A DNA stretch of 64,000 nucleotides from Siphonodentalium dalli (taxonomy: Eukaryota > Mollusca > Scaphopoda > Gadilida > Siphonodentaliidae). The stretch is from the NCBI GenBank assembly GCA_032622095.1, contig CP136069.1:49710760-49774759 (forward strand), given 5' to 3'. The notes under the pieces are model-generated. The model made no database searches, was not told where the DNA came from, and worked only from the letters and a program-made list of their open reading frames with translations. Below are positions 44,968 through 54,323 of the stretch, piece by piece (within the stretch, counting starts at the first letter, position 1; each line of letters opens with the position of its first letter). Made by a program: the position numbers and the translations under genes.

Positions 44968-45120
44968 GGAATGACTTGCTGGTAGATTGGGGTCATTGGT
45001 TTTGACCGGCAGGGTAGTTAAACAAAGTTCGTTTGAATCATTTTGGGATTCACACACTTTATTTAATTACTCTGCCGGTCAAAATCCAATGATCCCAATC
45101 GATCTGCAAGTCGTTCCTTG
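44968..45120. repeat. Hairpin between the two Harbinger genes
   Basis: AGGAATGACTTGCTGGTAG ... TTTTGACCGGCAG and its inverse (TGCCGGTCAAAATCC ... CTGCAAGTCGTTCCTT) form arms of about 65 bp. It may be a small MITE or a bidirectional 3'-end structure between the convergent genes. Confidence 0.75.
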
Positions 45121-45852
45121 AGTAACGTATTTACCAAGCTAATTTATCCCCGGAACAACTGTTCTTAACATTAATATATGTGGTTCCGGCGTGTATGGGT
45201 GTGTTTATAAGTTATCTTTTCTGCGTATGTCCAACTTCGAATGTTGACCCCCCCCCCCCCCCCCGAGTCCGATATGAAAGATCAAAAGTCTTATTTTCTC
45301 CATATTTGTTGTTGGAAATATCCACATTACTGTCTATATGCAGTCATCCAATGATGAGATGTCACATGTTAAAACATATGTTATGTAAACAGATCAGCAA
45401 ATTAAGATCAATTTACAAATGGTAACAACAATAAATTAAACCAAAAAAAATTTCGACTTAACATTTGATTAGCTACTCCATTTGGCGATATGTATGGGAT
45501 GACTGGCGTGTAACAGTACTGTTTACAAAAGAATGGTGCCAACATGCTATACATCGTCATCGGAGTTATCAGTATTGATAATAAAAAATACTTTTTCCAT
45601 GTTAATTAATTTTGTTATATTTATTAAATATTTTTATTTTATTTTCCACATTTACTTGAACCCACTGCGACTGCCTTGTGTCTCTTTTTAACTAGTTGGA
45701 ATTTTTTACCATCAGTGCGGTCGATTACCATCCACTTCTCCCTATCCCCATGTCAGTGATAAAATGGAATGACACATAAGAAACTCACGAACGCTCTTTT
45801 AATCAATTATCTCAAGACACCAACGAACTAGTTCAAAATGTCAGTCATCAGT

Positions 45853-46809
45853 TCAACAGTCTGGTGTACTAGGGGGTTGTACGTCCGTGGTGACACATGA
45901 CTGTCCAGTCGGATAAACATTACCATTCTGCATTCCATTCAGAGAATTATAATTCGATGTGAACATAACATTAGATCCTTGATTAGATTGTCCATTCATC
46001 GAAGATCCAACATTTGGATACGCTGGCACCGTCGGTCCGGAAATAAAAGTTGAAGGGAAACTTTGATTTCCTTGGAAATTTTGTAAATAGCTGCTGCTCT
46101 CTTCAAAATTATATACAGTGGTTTGTAGCAAAAACTTGAGTCTACGTCGCTTTTCTGCATCCGGACAACGCCTCAGGGCCATCGCGATGTCTCTACCAAA
46201 CACATCACATTCATCCTCTTTCTGTGTAACATTATCGGCGATTGTAGCGAATGCCTGGGCTGCTGTGTCCACCCATGACGTAGCACCACGCTTCCTTCTC
46301 ACGTTGGATGTCGACGGTAGCGTCGATTGCACAGAACTGTTATCGTTTGTGTCATTACTGCTGGTAGCAGGCACATCAGCATCACCTGAAATACTATCCG
46401 AGATACTGGCTTGTGTTACATCGGAGTGGTCAGAAACGACGGTATTTGCACGTGTTTGTGGAATGTTAGAATAAGTCCCTGGTCCGGTCCACAGACTTTC
46501 CTCCAGAAAAGAGCATTCCTCAAAAAACTTCCATTTTGGTACATATATATCTTTGGCAGCAACGCCGCTTTTCTTGCTTTTATTCACCTTTCTCACTTCC
46601 TCTCGATACATGGTCCTTAAACTCTGTATTTTACTCTTCAGTGATTTTTCCGATAAACCCGGAATAATCGTGGACAAAATTTCCAAAAGTTCGTTATAAT
46701 CAGCTTTTTTCTTGTTTAGATCCTTGTATAAGTCGCTTTGTTTATTCCATATACTTTCTCTTATCTGCATCGCTTCCAACAATTCCGATACAGCTGCATC
46801 TGTCCACAT
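45853..46809 (-). CDS. Harbinger MADF-BESS DNA-binding protein
   Basis: A 318-residue protein from ATG at 46809. Residues 1-110 fit a MADF/Myb-SANT-like domain (MWTDAAVSELLEAMQIRESI, WNKQSDLYKDLNKKKADY, LKSKIQSLRTMYREEVRK, WKFFEECSFLEE). A Ser/Thr-rich linker follows. Residues about 200-240 (ECDVFGRDIAMALRRCPDAE ... RLKFLLQTTVYNF) fit a BESS protein-interaction motif. The C terminus is Gln/Asn/Ser-rich. In Harbinger elements this partner brings the transposase to the nucleus and the element ends. Convergent with the transposase gene. An upstream exon cannot be excluded. Confidence 0.85.
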   Translation of the reverse strand: MWTDAAVSELLEAMQIRESIWNKQSDLYKDLNKKKADYNELLEILSTIIPGLSEKSLKSKIQSLRTMYREEVRKVNKSKKSGVAAKDIYVPKWKFFEECSFLEESLWTGPGTYSNIPQTRANTVVSDHSDVTQASISDSISGDADVPATSSNDTNDNSSVQSTLPSTSNVRRKRGATSWVDTAAQAFATIADNVTQKEDECDVFGRDIAMALRRCPDAEKRRRLKFLLQTTVYNFEESSSYLQNFQGNQSFPSTFISGPTVPAYPNVGSSMNGQSNQGSNVMFTSNYNSLNGMQNGNVYPTGQSCVTTDVQPPSTPDC

Positions 46810-47899
46810 GATGTTAGCCTAATTATGCGTAGAATTTAACGTCGCAAAATAAAACACGCAATTTGGGGAACTGACTTAATACGCGTGAAAATAATATAAG
46901 TAGATAAACATGTATTCAGCTCATATCAATAAAAACATGCCACTTGCATGATATGTGAGTGAATATGTTCAAACACAATTATGGACGATCGATCGTGCAA
47001 TTTTATGTATCGTAGAGAATACAATGTGGCTAAACGTAATGAGTAGAGATCAGCCTTGGTGAAACGCAATGGGTTAATTGGTCAGTCGACTCACTGTGTG
47101 AATATGCGGTGGGCGACATGACTTCCTATGCCATATAAATTATGTTGGCCAATTGTCACCAAACTCCACCATAATTAATTGTCACACCTACTATGCCATC
47201 GAAACTGTGGTACGTGTGTCCGCAGCCAATGACTGTACAAGGTGTTTCCTCACACTGTAAGCTGTTACTCGCTTGTCGGTTTCTAGTCCCGCATCAGTGA
47301 ACATATTCTTCATTATCGCATAGATGTTATTTAATCCAAATGCATTTTTTTTGTACCACAATTTTCCCAGTTTCATCCACCCTTGATGATTGATCGCCAA
47401 GAAAAATGGTGAGTCAGGCGCGCACATTTCAGCTGGTCTCGTTTCTGCAAATAGCTGATATAATGTGACGGGATCTTTCAATTTGTCTTCTGTTGAATAC
47501 GCTCTGGGTTTTACTTTCCTGACATCCCTTGGGTTTTCTCCAGTCCTCGTTTTCGTTTGTCGCTCTTGGGTGTATATCACATAATTCCTGCCCGCCCCAT
47601 CTTCTCTTACTTCAACGTCACCCCATCTCAGTGAGTAAGTTTCTTGGCCAGTTCACATGCCGAAATGTAGCGTACACATCAACCACATTGAATTTAGCAG
47701 TGATTTTGGATTATGAGGTCCAACTACTTTTGCATCAAAAAGTTTATCTATGTCAGTTTGAGACAGTGGATCTGCAGCATGTGGCTTGTTTCCTCGACCC
47801 ATAGATTTTAACTGCTTCTGTTTGTTTTTTAGTGTTTGTCGGCATTTGGCAAATCTGTGGTCGGTTATGAGTGACGCCTCATAGTTCTTACTCTTTAAC

Positions 47900-48290
47900 C
47901 CTTTACCCAACAAAACGGCCAAAACCGGCCAAATAAAGCTTCAACAGCCTAAAATATCTTCGGTCTGTCTCAATAAAACCATACAAATATGGATATCATT
48001 GGAACCGGCTCCTTGACCACATTGTGATAGTTACAGTTATGCCCTGTGCCAATGCATTCTCTTATATATGCGAGTCGACCATAGGTCGCCTCGCATATAT
48101 AAGAGAATGCATTGGCCTAAAAAAAAACTTTTTTTAACACTTTTTACCATTTTTTCTTACATTTTTTAACAATTTTATAATTTTTAATGTGTTAAGCCAA
48201 TGCATTCTCTTATATATGCGAGGCGACCTATGGTCGACTCGCATATATAAGAGAATGCATTGGCACAGGGCCCTTCTGTTGGGTAAAGGG
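47900..48290. mobile_element. piggyBac-like MITE inserted in the Crypton
   Basis: Ends CCCTTTACCCAACA and TGTTGGGTAAAGGG are inverted; TTAA is on both sides (47896-47899 and 48291-48294). The inner part (48053-48267) is the double-hairpin block also present at 24296-24760. Removing the insert and one TTAA restores the Crypton frame (RYLKSKNYEAS). Confidence 0.92.
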
Positions 48291-48479
48291 TTAAATATCG
48301 ATCAAAAGATGATATGTAGGCGCGCAGTGTTGTTGGCTCAAATTCACAGCCATCCTTCTTCCACCTGATACAGACCAATGTTACTCTGTAGTAATACAAA
48401 ACTGTTAGTTAAAATTCCTCAGTGATAAAGGGTATGTGGCATGCCACGCCAGCCGTTGAGGCATGCCAATATCCCATAA

Positions 48480-48665
48480 TATGTCAAATATAGCGAATTA
48501 TCGAAATATGAAATACCACGAAAAAGCGAAATAGGAAAATACAGCGAAATTGCGGAATAAAAAATGCATCGAAATGACGAAATAGCGCGAATTATGAAAT
48601 AAGAAATTAGTTTTATTAACTAAATAACGGAGATATTTGAAGAAGTGTTTTTGACGAAATAACGA
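48480..48665. repeat. Degenerate CGAAAT repeat
   Basis: About a dozen (G)CGAAATA units at irregular 8-13 bp spacing on the plus strand (ATTTCG on the minus strand), inside the presumed Crypton intron and the adjacent exon end. Confidence 0.65.
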
Positions 48666-49139
48666 GCATATTTGGAGAAGTTTCGGTGGAATTTGCTCTA
48701 TCACTCTGGTTTCACCACTTTCCAAAGCATACAGACTCAACAACTTCCAGTCATACTCAGTCTTTCTTTTTGTGTTCACATTCTGCTGCTCTTGGTTGAA
48801 ATTATCAACATCACCTCCAGACATTTTTACAAACCTCAGATAGTCCATCCTTCCCTGGTTTCCAACACTGTACACAGAATGAGCTGAAGCTGAACTTGAA
48901 GGTGCAGTGATGACAGGGTCAGGGTGAGGGTTAATTCCGTCGATTTCATCAAACAATATACCGCTAGGCCCAGGGTCCAACTCAGTTCCACTTCCAGCAT
49001 CACCAGCACAAGAAACTTTTCCCGTTTTTGTCGAATCTTCATCAATCTCTTTAAATAACTTCTCAAGTGATATTTCTTCATCTAATTGGAAATTCCCCCA
49101 AAGATCATCTCCGACGAGTGTAGAGTGGCCTTCCATATT

Positions 49140-49892
49140 TTCCGCAAAACGTAAACAATGCAGACATACAAAATATAGAAGAGGAAAGATAACTCTACTG
49201 ATGCGCGTGGATTTTGAACTATTCCGGTAGCGCATTTGTACACGCAAGTGAATCGGTCGAACGCGCAAGCTAGTGTGAAATTATATTCCTCTATATCCCC
49301 TTCTGGGTGATATCGATATTTATCTAAACGCGTTTTTTCTATAATTCACTGTTGAGCGTATAATAAATGACCATACCAAATGTTAGTACTATCGGCCAAG
49401 TGGTTCCCGAGAAACCGTTTTATCCGTGTGGATATGACGTCATAACGTCAAATCGTTATGTTGGGCCAAGCCCATATTACCCAGAGAGCATAAATATATG
49501 TTCGTACCAAATTTCAGCTCGATCGGCCCAGTAGTTCACGAGAAACCATTTTGCTCGTGCGGATTACGTCAAAGGTTGTTGCACAGGCTTGAATTATAAT
49601 ATTTACGACCATAATCCATGATTGGGGGAGGCGGCTGGTTCTCGAAAGCTTCGAATAACTAAGAGATTTAGTTGAATGTATCAGCCGGAATAATCTGAGC
49701 AAGAATGTATATACAATATAATGTTTTACTTAAATATTCGATAGTTGTAAATTTTTAGTATACATGTGTAACACAAGAGATGAAAGATGACGTAGTTTGG
49801 AACTCGTAGCTAGACAACCCTCTTCCAGAATTAAGACACAGCAACACCACCTTCTGTACCTTCAAATTTAAAGCTGTATAATAATATAAAGT
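49140..49892. other. Upstream of the Crypton; diverged tandem repeat
   Basis: At 49340-49570 two diverged units of about 125 bp share TACCAAAT, GATCGGCC, GTTC(C/A)CGAGAAACC and GTGCGGAT/GTGTGGATATGACGTC. No gene beyond the Crypton N terminus was recognised. Confidence 0.5.
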
Positions 49893-50054
49893 TATTATAC
49901 AATGTTGTGTACAGTATGTGTTTTTCTTGTACGAGTCCAGGTTGTGGTGAAAAGTCATATTGGACGAGACACGCAGTGTCGAGTCCAATATGACTTTTCA
50001 CCACAACCTGGATGGGTACAAGAAAACTCATACTGTACACAACATTGTATAATG
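49893..50054. repeat. Hairpin with about 75-bp arms
   Basis: TTATACAATGTTGTGTACAG ... GTCCAATATGACTTTTC pairs with its complement; the loop is ACGCAGTGTC. Related half-pieces (GTCCAATATGACTTTTTC) recur at 50310-50370. Confidence 0.85.
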
Positions 50055-51544
50055 ACATTTTTATTATCCATCTGTAAGTTTATTCAAATTTTGGGAATAA
50101 AACTTTTGTGGTTATTTTTGGTATTTGACGGCACTTAATTCTCTATAAAAGCCTGTATTTTGATCATCAGAAAGCATGATTTGGAACAGTAAACACGGAA
50201 GTAAAAAAAAACTCAATGCGGAAGTGAAACGTCTACTAAATCCATCACAATTTCGCCGATTCATTTCGCAACAGAGTTAATTCGTGACGTCACAGAGTCC
50301 CGATAAAAAAGTCATATTGCACACTTGGGAGTCCAATATGACATTCGGGAGTCCAATATGACTTTTTCCTGGATTATCACGTGGCGGCTTTTGCCCAATC
50401 AGAAAGAGTGTTAGTTAAGGGATGGATAATAATATGTTCATAAATATATGAATAGCATAAATTGCGGCATATTAGATTAACCATTCGTAGCAAACAAAAA
50501 GGGCAGTCAACTACAATATTTATAAATTAGGAGTGGATTCAGGGCGGGGGGGTCAGGACTCAGAGTGATGCATGCCCCCCCCTTCTTAAAACACTTTGTC
50601 TCCTAGCACCCTCCGACTAATGTATACATGTGGAAACTCCATTAAGGCTTCAATCGGATATCCAAATCAACGTCCATTGTGTACCAAACTCATCGGAATT
50701 CGGTCTGTAGAAATAAACTCACCTGCCCTATATGCATGGGGTTGGGGTAAACATTAACAACAGTTGGAAATTTCATGCCTGACACAACATTAGTTGGAAA
50801 CTATGCACCACGAAAAGGTTGAAATTGTTCTCATTCGGATTTCTAATCAGTAATTAGTGGGTACGGGTACCATATATATAAAACTGACACGCTATACATA
50901 CAGTGATATCACCAGTAGACCCTAACCGGTGCAGTTTAACTGACAATATACCACGGGACGCACAATCATTGACCCAGTTTAAATGATATGGTGATCTATT
51001 CCAGTGAGTGCTGAAGCGATGGAGATTTATATAGACTATGTATACTTGTTAAAAAAAAAAACATATTCATAACAAACCGATGGTGTGTCTGTTAAAGTGA
51101 TGTGAAACACTCCGGTAGTGTGATCAAATAGAAATTGAAAATAATCTTGCTCAAAGTAGTTATTTTTACAAATATACCGCATATATAAGAGAATGCATTG
51201 GCACAGGGTCTTTAATGTTGCGCCAGCGCAGCACCCGCCATGAAAAGGGCTAATGAAATTATCAACGAGATGGTATACAATTAGATGCCACTTATTAATT
51301 TCCAACCGTTTCGACAGAGTCCGGCCTTTTTTGGATGGTAATTAAATCCCTCATGCATGACGAAATATGAGCTGGTCCCAATATGCCTTGCCACTGAGTC
51401 GCGGCCATATTGGATCCATCCAGCCCCGTTCCGTGGCTGTGCGGGGTAGCGTCACTAAATTCACCCTCTGGGACCTCATTCACTATTTCAGGGCCTGGTC
51501 TAGGAAGATAACACAATATCAAATATAGTTAATTATTCATGCAG

Positions 51545-51576
<32 letters not shown>

Positions 51577-51587
51577 ATTTATTTTTG
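50055..51587. other. Non-coding repeat-rich stretch
   Basis: It holds a GTTGGAAATTT-family repeat (50745-50870), a half-copy of the double-hairpin MITE (about 51172-51210), an A run at 51050 and a (TA)n tract at 51546-51573. No gene was recognised. Confidence 0.5.
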
Positions 51588-51830
51588 TGTAGACCAAGTA
51601 TTCTTGGTCCAAAACAGCTTGGGATATCGGTTGGGATGGGTGCTGTTTTTGGATAGAGTCCCCTCCCGTTTCTCTTCTAACTGACGTTGTTCCCAGAATC
51701 GAGGACGGGAGTTATATTTCGTGCATGTCTTCGGATTAGGTCAAATGGACAAATGGAAGCTTTGCGTATATATCAACATAGAGAGCAGCCTCTGGTGATA
51801 TCAAACATGCGTATATCAGAGGTCCATTCG

Positions 51831-52208
51831 GGGTACGTTCCGCTGGCAAGTTTGCACGGTATGTTTTGTAGGCATTTCTTCATAGAAAATCACACGGTGC
51901 CAGAATATGAACGGAAACGTGGATATAACATGCATCTTGTAATACCAAAGCAAACTACATGAGAAGTAACATTTGTGTAGGTCCACTTGTATGATTGATT
52001 TTTGCGAGATAATTGCACGCTATTTACAAGCAAATTCCGTTAGCATCGCTACAGTTGGAACCACGGAGATTTTACTTCGCACGCAGTTAGATGTGGTACA
52101 GATGCATTTTGTATGCTTGTTTCCGTTCATATTCTGGTACATATCGTTTTCTACGACGAAAAGCCTGCAAACCATACGGTGTAAACATACCAGTGTATGA
52201 ACGTACCC
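51831..52208. mobile_element. MITE with GGGTACGTTC ends, copy 1
   Basis: 378 bp, starting GGGTACGTTCCGCTGGCAAG and ending GTATGAACGTACCC. TAA follows at 52209-52211 but is not seen before the left end. TWA duplications and GGG/CCC-type ends suggest PIF/Harbinger. Confidence 0.8.
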
Positions 52209-52211
52209 TAA

Positions 52212-52597
52212 GGGTACGTTCATACACTGGTAAGTTTGCACGGTATGGTTTGCAGGCATTTTGTCGTAGAAAACGATATGGTGCCATAATATGAACGGAA
52301 ACAAGCACATAAAGTGCATCTTTGCCACAGCTAACTGCGTGCGAAGTAAAATCTCCGTGGTTCCACTAGTAACGATGCTACCGGAATTTGCCTGTAAATA
52401 TCATGCAATTATCTCGCAAGAATAAATCATACAGGTATTTGGTGGAATTAGATAAATGTTACTTCTCGTGTCTTTCGCTTTGGTAAAGATGCATGTTATG
52501 TGCACGGTTCCGTTCATATTCTGGCACCATGTGGTTTTCTATGACGAAATGCCCGCAAAAACATACCGTGTAAACTTGCCAGCGAATGAACGTAGCG
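52212..52597. mobile_element. MITE with GGGTACGTTC ends, copy 2 (inverted)
   Basis: 386 bp, internally the reverse complement of copy 1, flanked by TAA at 52209-52211 and 52598-52600. The right tip has mutated to GAACGTAGCG. The two copies share the TAA between them. Confidence 0.85.
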
Positions 52598-52930
52598 TAA
52601 ACGTCAAAGCAACGAGATCTATAAGCAAACATAGCCTTGTTTTTCCAGAGAATTTCGATTTGTCGCGCTACCAGAACATGCATGTAAACAATACATTAAA
52701 CGATCGTATCATCACTTTACATTTTTCTAACTAGGTAAATTATATATTTTGAAGACAGATTAATCACGGACATGTCATGATTGATCACATGTACATGTAT
52801 TACGTCTATTGAATGAACGTCCCTCATAGAAGAGCAATCAATGGGCGGGATTCGGTCCAAAAGCAGCATCATCCCCACCAATATCACAAGCTGTTGTAGA
52901 CCGAGAAGGCTTGGTCAAGTATTTTGTTGC

Positions 52931-53248
52931 TTTAAAGATGTAATCATGGTTCCAGGCCTGCCGTTACAATAACAACATACAATTTTTAATTTAACATAAT
53001 TGTTGTATTGAAATGTAACACGGTCTAGTTTTACAGTTGGTTAAATTGAAACACATCGATGCTGCAATTGCACACTCTTCATTGAGTGATCCTGCTCAAT
53101 TGCTGTGATGCTTGCCAAAATTATGATGTCAAGAAAAAAGTAATGTTATTTTCTTGCTCGCGACCTTTGGCTGTATGGTCTGAACGAATCGAAAAAAGTC
53201 ATTATGCGCATAAAACAGTCAAAACATAGAGTATGTCAAATAATTTAA
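52931..53248. other. Non-coding, nothing recognised
   Basis: No gene or repeat boundary was seen. Confidence 0.4.
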
Positions 53249-53705
53249 AGGTACTCAATCCGATCAGACGCTCCTATATTACTATTTTTTGGCTTCGGGG
53301 GTTAAAAATATTTTATTCGAGTCGAGGAACCCACCCACCAAAGCTCAGTGATCAGATATTTATTTTTGAAGTTTGTTATTTCTCAAGATGTCTACTAATA
53401 ATTGGCCCAAAACACGTGGTCAAACGGACAAATTGCGGATGAAGATGGATAACACTAAAATTAAGTGGTAATAATAACCACTTGATTTTAGAGTTATCCA
53501 TCTTCATCCGCAATTTTGACCGAGACCATCCTTTTGTCGGCGTATTTCTGAGCCATAACCAATTGAAATAACAAACTTCAAAAATCGATATCTGATCACT
53601 CTGGGCGTTGATGGGTAGGTTAGGTTTCTCGACTCGAATCAAAAACAAATTCCACCAAAACCAAAGAAATAGTAATTTAGGAGCGTCTGATCGGATTGAG
53701 TACCT
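53249..53705. mobile_element. TTAA foldback MITE, AGGTACTCAATCCG family, copy 2
   Basis: TTAA at 53245-53248 and 53706-53709. It has the same inverted ends as 36235 with a longer loop region. Confidence 0.88.
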
Positions 53706-53709
53706 TTAA

Positions 53710-54323
53710 TAATAGCTGTGTTGGCTGCTGCAAGCCGACTACAACCAAAGCGGAAATTCCTGTCGTTTTGCATACAACGACGAAGCCATTATTTTAAATA
53801 CTATCTGTTCTTGAAGTTTCATATAGAATCAAGTTATTTCTCAAACCGCTCAGATTAGTGAAATACCGCGAACATGACAACTTTAGAAAAATAACAGTAC
53901 GTTTTCTCAAAGCATCATTTTGCTCCACTAGCATCATAACTATTCAGCAGGATCACCAACATCCGTAAATTATCAGGACCACTTAACCAGCGGTGGTCCA
54001 CACTCCAATCGCTCTCGATGCGGTAATGCTGTTAATGAAATGATACAGATAGGGACGTGACCAACTGCGGTAAATGTAAGAGTTGGAAATTTAATGCCAA
54101 AACAGTAATGGTCAACAATGGCACAACATTAATTGGAAATGTTCACATGAAAACTAGGTTGAAGTTGTACTCACATAATTTGATACACCAACCAATAATT
54201 ACTGGGGAATTTATTTATCTTTTGACCAATATTCGCTATTTTTCCAACTTTTGTTCAAAATTCAAAGTGGAGTGCAAATTAAATTTCGCAAAGTTTGGTC
54301 AGGTGCAAGGGGCGTGGTGAAGT
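53710..54323. other. Non-coding; GTTGGAAATTT-family repeat
   Basis: Bases 54050-54300 resemble the repeats at 39215 and 50745. Otherwise nothing was recognised. Confidence 0.45.

Larger units (their letters stand above)
42722..47227. mobile_element. Harbinger (PIF/ISL2EU-type) transposon, apparently complete
   Basis: Inverted repeats of about 140 bp (42722-42862 and 47085-47227) begin GGCTGCGGACACACGTA. A 3-bp AAT lies on each side (42719-42721 and 47228-47230). Inside are a HARBI1-type transposase (+) and a MADF-BESS DNA-binding protein (-), the usual two-gene, convergent layout of animal Harbingers. Both frames are open, so the copy may be autonomous. Three-base duplications fit the superfamily, though TWA is more usual than AAT. 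Confidence 0.93.
42366..49136 (-). pseudogene. Crypton (DUF3504) tyrosine recombinase, broken by two insertions
   Basis: Minus-strand pieces in order: 49136 to about 48640 (MEGHSTLVGDDLWGNF ... NTKRKTEYDWKLLSLYALE ... IPPKLLQICSLF); a probable intron with acceptor at about 48395; 48394-48291 (WKKDGCEFEPTTLRAYISS, FDRYL); 47899-47653 (KSKNYEASLITDH ... LHFGM), a TGA in place of the box I arginine codon at 47653-47655, then TGQETYSLRWGDVEV ... ERQTKTRTGENP ... SVRKHLVQS to 47228; and 42721-42366 (CDEGVPAHQIIQVSGHKNV). A +1 shift near 42655 precedes NYNKINPEQRRQISDILS, whose Y is the likely nucleophile. This is the DUF3504 domain shared by animal Cryptons and by ZMYM/QRICH1-type proteins. A 4.5-kb Harbinger and a 391-bp MITE interrupt it. 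Confidence 0.88.
51588..52930. mobile_element. Possible outer foldback around two MITEs
   Basis: AGACCAAGTATTCTTGGTCC ... CAGCTTGGGATATCGG (51590-51655) is matched in inverse by CCAATATCACAAGCTG ... AGACCGAGAAGGCTTGGTC (about 52855-52917). The ends are not sharply defined and no target duplication was read. Confidence 0.5.
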
